Of a stretch of DNA of 33,713 bases, positions 23,183 through 31,857 are shown one piece after another; positions within the stretch are counted from its first letter, which is position 1, and each line of letters begins with the position of its first letter. The notes beneath the pieces are model-generated. The model made no database searches and had not been told where the DNA came from. It was given only the letters and a program-made list of their open reading frames with translations. Source of the stretch: Pseudomonadota bacterium (GTDB lineage: Bacteria > Pseudomonadota > Gammaproteobacteria > Steroidobacterales > Steroidobacteraceae). The stretch spans positions 1-33,713 of the forward strand of contig JAJZMI010000022.1 of the NCBI GenBank assembly GCA_021798335.1, read 5' to 3'. The position numbers and the translations under genes are program-made.

Positions 23183-24357
23183 AAATCCGGCGCATGGCGG
23201 ACACGGACCTGCGCGGCAAACGGGTCCTGATCCGTGAAGACCTCAATGTGCCGGTCAAGGACGGGGTGATCTCGAGCGATGCGCGCATCCGCGCCGCGCT
23301 GCCCACCATCCGTTACGCGCTCGATCAGCATGCCCAGGTGTTCATCCTCTCGCACCTCGGCCGCCCCAAGGAGGGCGAGTTCGACGCGAAGCTGTCGTTG
23401 CAGCCGGTGGCCGCGCGCCTCTCGGAGCTGCTGGGCAAGCCCGTGCCCTTGCGCGGCGACTGGCTCGATGGCCTGGAGTGCGCCCCGGGCAGCGCGGTGC
23501 TGTGCGAGAACGTGCGCTTCAACAAGGGCGAGAAGAAGGACGACGAGGCGCTCTCGCGCAGGATGGCGGCGCTGTGCGACGTGTTCGTCATGGACGCGTT
23601 CGGGACCGCGCACCGCGCCGAGGCCAGCACCCACGGCATCGTGCGCCACGCCAAGGTCGCCTGCGCCGGCCCGCTGCTGGTTGGGGAGCTCGAGGCGCTG
23701 GAACGGGCGCTCGAGCGCCCGGCGCGGCCGCTGGTGGCGATCGTCGCCGGCTCGAAGGTCTCGACCAAGCTGACCGTGCTCGAGTCCCTGCTCGCCAAGG
23801 TCGACAAGCTCATCGTCGGCGGCGGGATCGCCAACACCTTCCTCGCCGCGACCGGCCTGCCGGTCGGCAAGTCGCTCTACGAGGCGGAACTGCTCGAGGT
23901 GGCGCGGCGGCTGATGGAACAGGCGCGCGCGCGGGGGGCGGAGATTCCGCTGCCGACCGACGTCGTGGTGGCTAAGGAAGTCGCGGCGACGGCCCACGCC
24001 GATGTGCGCTCCATTCACGATGTCGGTGCCGATGAGATGATCCTCGACATCGGACCGGACACCGCGGACCGGCTGAGCGCGCTGCTGCAGTCGGCCGGAA
24101 CCATCATCTGGAACGGCCCGGTGGGTGTGTTCGAGTTCGAGCAGTTCGGCGAGGGCACGCGCGCCATCGCCCAGGCGATCGCCCGCAGCAAGGCGTTCTC
24201 TCTGGCCGGCGGCGGCGACACGCTGGCCGCGATCGAGAAATACCGGATCGAGGACGGCATCTCGTACATCTCGACCGGCGGTGGAGCATTCCTGGAATTC
24301 GTAGAAGGCAAGACGCTGCCCGCCGTGGCGGCCCTCGAGGAGCGCGCAGGCGACTGA
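23179..24357 (+). CDS. pgk: Phosphoglycerate kinase
   Basis: Transfers the phosphate of 1,3-bisphosphoglycerate to ADP. The 392-residue protein follows E. coli Pgk closely: [11 protein letters not shown] (19-29), [10 protein letters not shown] (58-67), [60 protein letters not shown], and the nucleotide-binding WNGPVGVFE and GGGDTLAA. The start is the ATG at 23179, overlapping the gap stop by four bases (ATGA), giving translational coupling; an in-frame start further upstream inside gap is a reading artefact. Pyk follows after 4 bases. No missing motif. Confidence 0.97.
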   Translation: MKIRRMADTDLRGKRVLIREDLNVPVKDGVISSDARIRAALPTIRYALDQHAQVFILSHLGRPKEGEFDAKLSLQPVAARLSELLGKPVPLRGDWLDGLECAPGSAVLCENVRFNKGEKKDDEALSRRMAALCDVFVMDAFGTAHRAEASTHGIVRHAKVACAGPLLVGELEALERALERPARPLVAIVAGSKVSTKLTVLESLLAKVDKLIVGGGIANTFLAATGLPVGKSLYEAELLEVARRLMEQARARGAEIPLPTDVVVAKEVAATAHADVRSIHDVGADEMILDIGPDTADRLSALLQSAGTIIWNGPVGVFEFEQFGEGTRAIAQAIARSKAFSLAGGGDTLAAIEKYRIEDGISYISTGGGAFLEFVEGKTLPAVAALEERAGD

Positions 24358-24361
24358 CATC

Positions 24362-25792
24362 ATGCACAGACGAACGAAAATCGTGGCAACGCTCGGGCCG
24401 GCCACGGACGATGTGGGGGTGCTCACCGACATGGTGCGCGCCGGTCTCGATGTGGCGCGGCTGAACGCCTCGCACGGCACCGTCGAGGACCGGCGGCGCC
24501 GGCTGGCGCTGGTGCGTGAGGCGGCCAATCGTGCCAACAAGTGCGTGGGGGTGCTGCTCGATCTGGCGGGACCGAAGATCCGCATCGAGGGGTTCCGCAC
24601 CGGCAAGGTGCTGCTCGAGGAGGGCCGGCCGTTCGTGCTCGACACCGCGCTCGATCCCAAGGCCGGCACCGTGGAGGGCGTGGGCGTCGCCTACAAGGAT
24701 CTGCCGAAGGACGTGCGGGCCGGTGACGCGCTGCTGCTGGCCGACGGGCAGATCGTCCTCGACGTCGCGCGCGTCGAGGACACGCGCATCCACACCCACG
24801 TGCGCATCGGCGGTGAGCTGTCCGATCGCAAAGGCCTCAATCGACAGGGCGGGGGCATATCTGCTCCGGCCCTCTCCGACAAGGACAAGGAAGACATCCG
24901 CTTCGCCGCCGAGGAGAACATCGATTACATCGCGGTGTCCTTCGCCCGCGACGCGGCCGACATCGAGCAGGCCCGAACCCTGGCGCGTCGCGCCGGGCGC
25001 GACGCGCGCATCGTCGCCAAGGTCGAGCGTCACGAGGCAATCACCAATCTACCTTCCCTGGTCGAGGCCTCCGACGTCGTGATGGTGGCGCGCGGGGACC
25101 TCGGTGTCGAGATGGGCTATGCCGAGCTTGCGGGCTTGCAGAAGACCATCATTCGCCAGTCGCGGTTGAAGAACCGGGTGGTGATCACCGCCACGCAGAT
25201 GATGGAATCGATGATCCAGAACCCGATCCCCACGCGCGCCGAGGTCAGCGACGTCGCCAATGCCGTGATGGACGGGACCGATGCGGTCATGCTGTCGGCG
25301 GAATCGGCCACCGGACGCTACCCGGTGCGCGCCGTGGAGGCGATGGCGCGGGTCATCGAGGGCGCCGAGAAGTACGAGCTGTCGCTCGGCTTCCAGCAGC
25401 ACCGTACCGAGGGGCTGTTCAGCGACAGCGAGGAGGCCATCGCCATGGCGGTGATGTATGCCGCCAACCACATGAAGGTGCGCGCCATCGTGGCGCTGAC
25501 CGAGTCGGGCTCGACGCCGCTGTGGATGTCGCGCATCCGCTCCGACATACCGATTTACGCCTTCACCCGCCACGAGTCGACGCGCCGCCGGGTGACGCTG
25601 TTTCGCGGTGTATATCCGGTCATCTTCGACGTGACCGACGCGAAGTCCACCGGCCAGCTCTACGACACGCTGTTCACCCGGCTTCTGGAGCTGAAGTTGG
25701 TCGAGCGCAAGGATCTGGTGATTCTCACCAAGGGCGAGCAGTCGGGCGTGCAGGGCGGCACGAACTCCCTGCAGATCCTCGAGGTGGCCTAG
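24362..25792 (+). CDS. pyk: Pyruvate kinase (K+-independent signature)
   Basis: Converts phosphoenolpyruvate and ADP to pyruvate and ATP. The 476-residue enzyme has KIVATLGPA (6-14), RLNASHG (33-39), the active-site VVMVARGDLGVE and ITATQMMESM motifs, and a C-terminal allosteric domain ending in GGTNSLQILEV. The segment LDLAGPKIRI (66-75) has Lys at the position where K+-dependent enzymes have Glu (GPEIR), with Leu and Ile at the two co-varying Thr positions. This is the K+-independent type by the published rule. Last gene of the tight gap-pgk-pyk run (4 bases after pgk). Patatin follows 64 bases later and could share the transcript. Confidence 0.96.
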   Translation: MHRRTKIVATLGPATDDVGVLTDMVRAGLDVARLNASHGTVEDRRRRLALVREAANRANKCVGVLLDLAGPKIRIEGFRTGKVLLEEGRPFVLDTALDPKAGTVEGVGVAYKDLPKDVRAGDALLLADGQIVLDVARVEDTRIHTHVRIGGELSDRKGLNRQGGGISAPALSDKDKEDIRFAAEENIDYIAVSFARDAADIEQARTLARRAGRDARIVAKVERHEAITNLPSLVEASDVVMVARGDLGVEMGYAELAGLQKTIIRQSRLKNRVVITATQMMESMIQNPIPTRAEVSDVANAVMDGTDAVMLSAESATGRYPVRAVEAMARVIEGAEKYELSLGFQQHRTEGLFSDSEEAIAMAVMYAANHMKVRAIVALTESGSTPLWMSRIRSDIPIYAFTRHESTRRRVTLFRGVYPVIFDVTDAKSTGQLYDTLFTRLLELKLVERKDLVILTKGEQSGVQGGTNSLQILEVA

Positions 25793-25856
25793 GAGGCTGG
25801 CGGAGCGATGCGGCGCCGGCGGCGGTTCGCGTAGCGGCCGGTCTGCGCCCGAGATT

Positions 25857-27068
25857 ATGGAGCCAGCAACCGATATCGCATCCCGCGAGCCGCTCGGCCC
25901 GCGGCGCCGTCCGGTCGTGGCCCTGGTCCTGACGGGCGGCGGAGCGCGGTCCGCATACCAGGTGGGCGTGCTGCGCGCGCTGGCGGAGATACTGCCGCGC
26001 GCACGCAACCCCTTCCAGATCATCGTCGGAACTTCCGCCGGAGCGGTGGCGGCGAGCGTGCTCGCCGCCGAGGCGCACGTGTGGCGCGAGGGTGTCGCGG
26101 GTCTGCTGCGGGTGTGGTCGAACTTCCGCACTGGCCAGGTCTTTCACGTCGATGCGCCGCACGTGGTGCGCTCGGGCCTGCACTGGGCACTGTCGCTGAT
26201 CTCCGGCGGCCTGATCCTCTCGCCGCCGAAATCGCTGCTCGAGACCGGGCCGCTGAAGGCGCTGCTGGCACGGGAGATCGATTGCAGCGGCATCCGTCGC
26301 AGCATTGCGCGCGGCCATCTGCGCGCCTGCGCGCTGTGCGCCACGAGCTACGCCACGGGCCAGTCGGTGGCATTCTTCGACGGCGTGCCGGAGTTGTCCG
26401 AGTGGACCCGCGCGCAGCACATGGGCCGCCGCAGCGAGCTGTCGCAGGAGACCATCCGGGCGAGCATCGCCATCCCGTTGCTGTTCACGCCCGTGAAGCT
26501 CGGTGCGGAGTACTTCGGCGACGGCTCGATGCGCCAGTTGAACCCGCTGAGCCCGGCCGTTCATCTCGGCGCGGACCGGCTGCTCATTCTCGGCGTGCGC
26601 TCGCCGCACGGCTCCGGAGTCGATGGCGCTCGGCGGGCCGCGATGCCGAGTCCGGGTGAGGTGCTCGGCTTCATGCTCGATACTCTGTTCACCGATCAGA
26701 TCTACGGCGATCTGGAGCATATCGACCGCATGAACCAGCTGGTGCGCGCCGCGCCGCAGGCGCGCGGGCTGCGCGCCATCGAGACGCTCATGATCGCCCC
26801 GAGCGTCGATCCGAGCGAGATCGCGGCCCGCCACGCCGCCGACATTCCGTCCGGCTTGCGCGCGCTGCTGCGGGTGCTTGGCGGCCGGCCGGAAGTGCCC
26901 GGTCATCAGCTGACCAGCTATCTGGCCTTCGAGGCGCCGTACACCCGCGCGCTGATCGAGCTCGGCTATCAGGATGCGATACGCTCGCGCACAAACTTGC
27001 GCGCGTTCGTCGCCGGCGAGCGTCTGCAACCGGCAACCGGCACGCCGGGCATGACCCAGCTCACCTGA
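25857..27068 (+). CDS. Patatin-like phospholipase
   Basis: A 403-residue patatin-family serine hydrolase. Oxyanion loop TGGGARSAYQVGVLRAL (26-42), nucleophile elbow GTSAG (58-62, S60) and catalytic Asp D222 in FGDGS (DGG/DGS motif) are all present, so it should be an active lipid acyl hydrolase. No signal peptide; the short hydrophobic stretch WALSLISGGLIL (110-121) may touch the membrane. Cytoplasmic lipid turnover is the usual suggestion for this RssA-like class; substrate unknown. It sits 64 bases after pyk on the same strand, in the operon position where fba is found in some relatives, and its 3' end overlaps rapZ by 8 bases tail to tail. Confidence 0.88.
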   Translation: MEPATDIASREPLGPRRRPVVALVLTGGGARSAYQVGVLRALAEILPRARNPFQIIVGTSAGAVAASVLAAEAHVWREGVAGLLRVWSNFRTGQVFHVDAPHVVRSGLHWALSLISGGLILSPPKSLLETGPLKALLAREIDCSGIRRSIARGHLRACALCATSYATGQSVAFFDGVPELSEWTRAQHMGRRSELSQETIRASIAIPLLFTPVKLGAEYFGDGSMRQLNPLSPAVHLGADRLLILGVRSPHGSGVDGARRAAMPSPGEVLGFMLDTLFTDQIYGDLEHIDRMNQLVRAAPQARGLRAIETLMIAPSVDPSEIAARHAADIPSGLRALLRVLGGRPEVPGHQLTSYLAFEAPYTRALIELGYQDAIRSRTNLRAFVAGERLQPATGTPGMTQLT

Positions 27069-27939
27069 GCGCGCCGGCCGCGCTCGCGAGCGCCGTGTGG
27101 CGCACCCTGACCTGCGGGTGTGTCGGCCGCAGCCGCCCGGCCAGCCGCTCGACGATGTACACCGAGCGGTGTTGACCTCCGGTGCAGCCCACCGCGACGG
27201 TCAAGTAGCCGCGATGGCTGGCCTCGAATTCAGGGATGCGCGCGCGCACGAATCCCTCGATGTCCTCGCTGAGCCGGGCTGTGCCGGCATGGGCCTCGAG
27301 AAAGGCGATGACTTGCGGATCGCGTCCGCTGAGTGGCCGCAGGCGCGGCTCCCAGTACGGATTCGGCAGTGACCGGGCGTCGAACACGAAATCCGCGTCG
27401 CCCGGGATCCCGTGCTTGAACCCGAACGACTCGAACGTGATCGAGAGCCGCTCGGTGCGCGGCACGCCGACCCGCTCGGCGATCACATCGCGAAGCGCAT
27501 GCATGCCCAGGTGCGAGGTATCGATGAGCAGATCCGCCGCATGGGCAATCGGCTCGAGCAGGTCGCGCTCGAGCGACAGCGCCGTGCGCAGATCGAGACT
27601 GCCGCGGCCCATGGGGTGCGTACGCCGTGTTTCGGCGAAGCGCCGCAGCAGCACCTCGTCGGTCGCGGTGAGGAAAATCAGCTCGCAATCGATACCGCTG
27701 CGGCGCAGCTCGTCGATCAGCCGCGGCACGGTGGCGATCTCCGCGGCCGTGTTGCGCGCATCGACCCCCACCGCCGCACGCCCATACGTCTCTGCGGGAT
27801 TGCGCACGGCGTGGGCGATGAAGGGTGTCAGCAGCGCCGCCGGGATGTTGTCGATGCAGTAGAAATCGAGGTCCTCGAGCATGCGCAGCGCCACGCTCTT
27901 GCCCGAGCCGGACATCCCGCTCAAGACTATGATGCGCAC
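27061..27939 (-). CDS. rapZ: RapZ, RNase adapter / nucleotide-binding protein
   Basis: A 292-residue RapZ/YvcJ family protein. In E. coli RapZ senses glucosamine-6-phosphate and delivers the sRNA GlmZ to RNase E. Walker A is GMSGSGKS (8-15), followed by ALRMLEDLDFYCIDNIPAAL. The C-terminal RNA-binding domain keeps TFESFGFKHG, FDARSLPNPYW and VGCTGGQHRSVYIVERL. The start is a GTG at 27939. It lies 22 bases after hpf with no ptsN between, unlike E. coli (hpf-ptsN-rapZ-npr). Whether a GlmY/GlmZ system exists in this organism cannot be told. The 3' end overlaps the patatin gene by 8 bases, with a 7-bp hairpin there. Confidence 0.95.
   Translation of the reverse strand: MRIIVLSGMSGSGKSVALRMLEDLDFYCIDNIPAALLTPFIAHAVRNPAETYGRAAVGVDARNTAAEIATVPRLIDELRRSGIDCELIFLTATDEVLLRRFAETRRTHPMGRGSLDLRTALSLERDLLEPIAHAADLLIDTSHLGMHALRDVIAERVGVPRTERLSITFESFGFKHGIPGDADFVFDARSLPNPYWEPRLRPLSGRDPQVIAFLEAHAGTARLSEDIEGFVRARIPEFEASHRGYLTVAVGCTGGQHRSVYIVERLAGRLRPTHPQVRVRHTALASAAGALR
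27067..27085. terminator. Bidirectional hairpin at the patatin / rapZ junction
   Basis: GAGCGCG (27067-27073) and CGCGCTC (27079-27085) form a perfect 7-bp stem with a 5-base loop, beginning in the patatin stop codon and lying in the last codons of rapZ. No T tract. Confidence 0.4.
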
Positions 27940-27961
27940 GGGCTGTCCGTTGCCGGCGCGC

Positions 27962-28279
27962 TCAGGCGCGCAGCGCTCGTCCCTCGAGCGCGTGGTGGTC
28001 GGTCAGCTTCTCCTTGTGTTTCTTGACGCACCGGTCGAGCTTGTCGGCCAGCAGATCGATGGCCGCGTACATGTCCTCTTCGATCGAATCGGCGTGAATG
28101 GAATTGCCGCTCACCAGCACCGTGGCCTCGGCCTTCTGGCGCAGCTTCTCCACGCTCAGCACGCAGTGCACGTTGATGACCTGGTCGAAGTGTCGCTCGA
28201 TGCGCTCGAGCTTCTTCTCCACGTATCCGCGCAGGGCCGGGGTGATCTCGATGTTCTGGCCGGTGACATTCAGCTGCAT
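27962..28279 (-). CDS. hpf: Ribosome hibernation-promoting factor (short form)
   Basis: Binds the 30S decoding region and inactivates ribosomes in stationary phase. The 105-residue protein starts MQLNVTGQNIEITPALRGYV and keeps the conserved ADSIEEDMYAAIDLLADKLD segment and a basic KKHKEKL tail; the length fits short HPF/YfiA without the long-form dimerisation domain. Start selection: AGGAG abuts the first in-frame ATG (28285), which leaves no spacing, whereas the ATG at 28279 lies six bases beyond it, so 28279 is preferred. It follows rpoN by 46 bases, the widespread rpoN-hpf linkage. Confidence 0.95.
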   Translation of the reverse strand: MQLNVTGQNIEITPALRGYVEKKLERIERHFDQVINVHCVLSVEKLRQKAEATVLVSGNSIHADSIEEDMYAAIDLLADKLDRCVKKHKEKLTDHHALEGRALRA

Positions 28280-28325
28280 GATCATCTCCTATCGCGTGCA
28301 AGACCGGTTGTCGATCGAAGAGCGC

Positions 28326-29783
28326 TCAGATCTGCGCCGATCCGGAGCGCTTGCGCTCGCTCGAGGCGGCGATGCCCATCGCCTCGCGGTACTTCGCGAC
28401 GGTGCGGCGCGCCACCGGGATGCCCTCGGCGGAGAGCAGCGCGGCGATGCGCCCGTCGCTGAGCGGCGCGAGCGGATCCTCGTCCTTGACCAGCTTCCTG
28501 ATCTTGGCGCGTATTGCCGTCGAGGAGGTGCCCGAACCATCGGCGCCTTCAATCTGACTCGAGAAGAAGTAACGAAGTTCGAATACCCCGCGAGGGGTGT
28601 GCATGTACTTGCCGGAGGTCACCCGCGAGATGGTCGACTCGTGCATGCCGATCGCCTCGGCAATGTCCTTGAGGATCATCGGACGCATGTGCTCCTCGCC
28701 ATGCTCGAGGAATGCGACCTGCCGCTCGACGATCGAGCGGGCGACCTTGATCAGCGTCTCGTGGCGGATCTCCAGGCTCTTCAGCAGCCAGCGCGCCTCC
28801 TGCAGCTGCGCCCGCAGCGTGGCGTGGCTGGCGCTGCGGCCGAGCAGGCTTGCATAGCTGTGATTGAGACGAATTCGTGGCAAAGTGGCCGAGTTGATCT
28901 CCACGCTCCAGCCGTGCTCGGTACGCCGCACGAATACGTCCGGTACGACGTACTCGGGGGCGCCGGTGCTCACGGTGGAGCCCGGTCGCGGGTGGCATGA
29001 GCGCACCAGCGCCAGGGCCTCGGTGAGTTCCTCGTCGCTGGCGCGCAGCTCGCGCTTCAGCGCGGACAGCTCCCGGCACGCTAGGCGCTCGAGATGGCGC
29101 CGGGCGATCTCGAGCGCGGTGGCCAGGCCCGGGGTGTCCGGGTCGAGCTGGCGCAATTGCAGCTCGATGCACTCGCCGATGCCGCGTGCGCCGACACCCG
29201 GCGGATCGAGGGCCTGCACGCCGCCGAGGACCGATGCGACCTCGCTCGCCGTGCAGTGCACTTCCGGTTTGAGCGTCTCGGCGATCTCCTCCATCGACTC
29301 GGTCACGTAGCCGTCGTCATTGATGGCATCGACGATGGCGCGTGCGATGGCGAGTTCGCGAGGCTCGAGCCGCGCCAGCTCGAGCTGCCAGAGCAGATAG
29401 TCTTGCAGGGATTGCCCCGAGGCGTCGGCGAACTCCTGGACCCGATCCGGGTCGTCCCCGTTCCAGGTGGACTCAGCCGGCCCGGCGCTCTGTCCGCCCC
29501 AGTCGTCCTCGATGACTTCGACGCTCTCGCGACTCTCGGCGGCCTCGGTCCCTTCTTCGGCCGCCTCCTCGGCCGGTGCGCTCGATTCACCCGCCTCGAG
29601 CGCCTCGCCGGAATCGCTCTCGCCGTCTTCGACCGGCTCGAGCATGACGTTGGTTTCGAGCAGCTCGCGGATGTGCGCCTGCAGCTCCAGCGCAGGCAGC
29701 TGCAGAAGCCGGATCGCCTGCTGCAGCTGCGGGGTCATGGTCAGTTGCTGACCCAGCTTGAGCTGCAGAGAGGGTTTCAGCAT
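28326..29783 (-). CDS. rpoN: RNA polymerase sigma-54 factor
   Basis: Directs RNA polymerase to -24/-12 promoters activated by enhancer-binding ATPases. The 485-residue protein has the canonical N-terminal region I (MLKPSLQLKLGQQLTMTPQL, glutamine-rich, activator-responsive). An acidic region II (about 50-100, rich in Glu/Ser/Ala) is followed by the core-binding domain, the HTH including MHESTISRVTSGKYM, and the C-terminal RpoN box ARRTVAKYRE (458-467). The open frame extends upstream, but the ATG at 29783 gives the universal start. It is 97 bases downstream of lptB and directly upstream of hpf, the standard arrangement. No sigma-54 promoter of its own was identified in the window. Confidence 0.97.
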   Translation of the reverse strand: MLKPSLQLKLGQQLTMTPQLQQAIRLLQLPALELQAHIRELLETNVMLEPVEDGESDSGEALEAGESSAPAEEAAEEGTEAAESRESVEVIEDDWGGQSAGPAESTWNGDDPDRVQEFADASGQSLQDYLLWQLELARLEPRELAIARAIVDAINDDGYVTESMEEIAETLKPEVHCTASEVASVLGGVQALDPPGVGARGIGECIELQLRQLDPDTPGLATALEIARRHLERLACRELSALKRELRASDEELTEALALVRSCHPRPGSTVSTGAPEYVVPDVFVRRTEHGWSVEINSATLPRIRLNHSYASLLGRSASHATLRAQLQEARWLLKSLEIRHETLIKVARSIVERQVAFLEHGEEHMRPMILKDIAEAIGMHESTISRVTSGKYMHTPRGVFELRYFFSSQIEGADGSGTSSTAIRAKIRKLVKDEDPLAPLSDGRIAALLSAEGIPVARRTVAKYREAMGIAASSERKRSGSAQI

Positions 29784-29880
29784 GGTGGCATCGGTGACGG
29801 TCGCGGCGCTCTTGTCCCGGCGGCAAATAGGGTGGATCGATCGCTTGCGCAGCCGCCCGGCCCGAGCGCCCTGCGGCCCC

Positions 29881-30603
29881 TCAAAGACGGAACGACTCGC
29901 CCAAGTACACCTCACGGACCTGGGGATTGGCAAGAATTTCTTCGGCGTTTCCGGCGGCGATCACAGTTCCCTGATTGACGATATACGCGCGGCTGCAGAC
30001 CCCGAGGGTCTCGCGCACGTTGTGATCCGTGATGAGCACGCCGATCCCGCGGCTGGTGAGTTCGCCGATGATGCGCTGGATGTCGAGCACTGACAGCGGA
30101 TCGACCCCGGCGAACGGCTCGTCGAGGAGCATGAAGCGCGGCTCGGCCGCGAGCGCGCGGGCAATTTCCACGCGCCGGCGCTCACCTCCGGAGAGGGACA
30201 GACCGAGGCTGCGCCGTACGTGTCCGATGCGCAGCTCCTCGAGCAACTCCTCCAGACGTTGCTCGCGCGCCGCCCGGTCCAGATCGGCTCGTCTCTCGAG
30301 GATCGCGAGCACGTTGTTTTCCACCGACAGGCGGCGGAAGACGGACGCTTCCTGGGGCAAGTATCCCAGGCCGAGTTCGGCCCGCCGATGCATCGGCAGG
30401 GCAGTGATGTCCCGCTCCCCGAGATGGATCCGCCCGGCGTCGCAGCGCACCAGTCCCACCATCATGTAAAAGGCGGTGGTTTTGCCGGCGCCATTCGGGC
30501 CGAGCAGTCCGACGACCTCTCCGGGGGCCACCTCGAGGCTCATGCCACGGACGACTTTCCGGGAGCGGTAGCGCTTTTCCAGACCGGCGGCCTTGAGCGA
30601 CAT
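29881..30603 (-). CDS. lptB: LPS export ABC transporter ATP-binding protein
   Basis: ATPase of the LptB2FG complex that extracts LPS from the inner membrane and drives it along the Lpt bridge. The 240-residue protein has Walker A GPNGAGKT (35-42), the ABC signature [15 protein letters not shown], Walker B with [13 protein letters not shown], and the H-loop ITDHNVRE. It keeps the LptB-typical [17 protein letters not shown] region. The ATG at 30603 overlaps the lptA stop by one base (TGATG), giving coupled translation. LptF/LptG are not in the window, as usual. It is followed by rpoN. Confidence 0.97.
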   Translation of the reverse strand: MSLKAAGLEKRYRSRKVVRGMSLEVAPGEVVGLLGPNGAGKTTAFYMMVGLVRCDAGRIHLGERDITALPMHRRAELGLGYLPQEASVFRRLSVENNVLAILERRADLDRAAREQRLEELLEELRIGHVRRSLGLSLSGGERRRVEIARALAAEPRFMLLDEPFAGVDPLSVLDIQRIIGELTSRGIGVLITDHNVRETLGVCSRAYIVNQGTVIAAGNAEEILANPQVREVYLGESFRL

Positions 30604-31304
30604 CAGGGCGAGCGTCCGGGCGGCTTCGGGGCGGGTTTCCCGGGGGCGCGTCCCGTGTTTCCCGGGGGAGGCGCCGTGCTTCCCGGGGGGGGCGCCTGCT
30701 TGTTCCCCGAGACGGTCCGCGGTCCGATGGAGATATGGACGCGCTTGCCTGGTCCCTCGGAGGTCGCTTCGATGCGGTCCTCGAGGATGTTGTATCGGAT
30801 CTGCGGGCCGCTGATCTGGTTGCGACCGTCGCTGAGCCATGCGTCGCGATTCAGCTCCACGGTACCGGCCGTCACGTTGTAGACGATCTGGTCGGCGTGA
30901 CCTTCGGTGAGTTTGCGCGGGGCCTTGCCCCGCTGGCTGAAATGCGCCGGACTTCCGGTGACGGTGACCTTCGTGATCCGCTGATTGCGCACCTGCACGA
31001 CGGCTCGCTCGGAGCTCAAGTTGCCATGCGGAGGCGCGTGCACGCGTACCTTGCCGATCAGAGTCCACTGGCCGTCGGGCCTGCCGATGCCGATCGCATG
31101 TGCCCGGTCGGCGAACACCGTGACCTTGCCTTGCGAGATCTTGATGTTCTGGAACACGCCCGTCTGCGCCTTGTAGTTGATCTCCGAGGAGGCCGCATCG
31201 AACGTGTACGTGCGGCGCGGCAGAGTCGGCGGCCGCGCGGCGCCGAGCCCCGCCAGTGCCGCAGCGAGCAGCGCGAATCTAGTGCGAGGGCGTGACGATG
31301 GCAT
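30603..31304 (-). CDS. lptA: LPS transport periplasmic protein LptA, with proline-rich tail
   Basis: Forms the periplasmic bridge carrying LPS between LptC and LptD. The 233-residue product has a signal peptide (1-23, [10 protein letters not shown] then hydrophobic, LGAARP), followed by the OstA/LptA beta-jellyroll (about 31-195; [36 protein letters not shown]). Residues 201-233 are an unusual Pro/Gly/Ala-rich basic tail ([21 protein letters not shown]), encoded by a short GC repeat. E. coli LptA (185 residues) lacks it. The first 26 bases overlap the lptC 3' end, and the stop overlaps lptB by one base. The gene order lptC-lptA-lptB is standard. Confidence 0.9.
   Translation of the reverse strand: MPSSRPRTRFALLAAALAGLGAARPPTLPRRTYTFDAASSEINYKAQTGVFQNIKISQGKVTVFADRAHAIGIGRPDGQWTLIGKVRVHAPPHGNLSSERAVVQVRNQRITKVTVTGSPAHFSQRGKAPRKLTEGHADQIVYNVTAGTVELNRDAWLSDGRNQISGPQIRYNILEDRIEATSEGPGKRVHISIGPRTVSGNKQAPPPGSTAPPPGNTGRAPGKPAPKPPGRSP
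30636..30689. repeat. Short tandem repeat encoding the LptA tail
   Basis: The 11-base unit TTTCCCGGGGG recurs at 30636, 30658 and (first base C) 30679, spacing 22 and 21 bases. On the coding strand two copies are in frame as seven-residue repeats; the third is one base out of register, so it encodes different residues. Likely a slippage-generated tract. Confidence 0.55.
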
Positions 31305-31842
31305 GGATCTGCGATTCTAACTGGAGGCGATGCGTCTTCAAGCTCACGATCAGACCCTTGGCGTCGAGCTGCTGCCCCGCCCACAGCAGGGTCACCGGGT
31401 CGGCGGTGCTCACCCGGTCGGTGTGGCTGTCGAAGGTCAGCGCGTCGGTGTGGATCAGGATGGGAGCCCGCCCCTTCTGCACCGCGGCGGTGACGTGGAC
31501 GTGGCCCGCCAGCTGCACCTGGCCGCTGCCGCGCACGATCTCGCCCCGGTCGGCGGTCGCGAGCCATTTGTTGCCGCTCGGATCGAGGAAGCTCAGGCTC
31601 ACCCGGGTCAGCCGCACGGTGTCGTGGCGCGGCAGCTCGCGGATCAGGGCGGCATCGACGGTGTAGAGCGGCCGGCCGTTCGCGCCGGTTTCCCACAGCT
31701 GCGCATCGCGCGCCGAATATCCCTCGTTCACATCGCTTTGCGCAACGGTCGTGGTCTCGGGCGCGCCCTCCTGGCGCGACAGCAGCAGCGAGCCGATGAT
31801 CACCGCCACCACCGTCAGGAACGCGAATATCCGGTAGATCAC
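31279..31842 (-). CDS. lptC: LPS export protein LptC
   Basis: Single-pass inner-membrane protein that passes LPS from LptB2FG to LptA. The 187-residue product has an N-terminal membrane anchor (about residues 5-21) and a periplasmic LptC jellyroll with LWETGANGRPLYTVDAALIR, TADRGEI and LTFDSHTDRVSTADPVTLLW. The start is a GTG at 31842, 15 bases after the kdsC stop; no ATG gives a better anchor. Its end overlaps the start of lptA by 26 bases. Sequence identity across the family is generally low, but context plus domain pattern make the call safe. Confidence 0.92.
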   Translation of the reverse strand: MIYRIFAFLTVVAVIIGSLLLSRQEGAPETTTVAQSDVNEGYSARDAQLWETGANGRPLYTVDAALIRELPRHDTVRLTRVSLSFLDPSGNKWLATADRGEIVRGSGQVQLAGHVHVTAAVQKGRAPILIHTDALTFDSHTDRVSTADPVTLLWAGQQLDAKGLIVSLKTHRLQLESQIHAIVTPSH

Positions 31843-31857
31843 GCGGTCGACGCCGTC

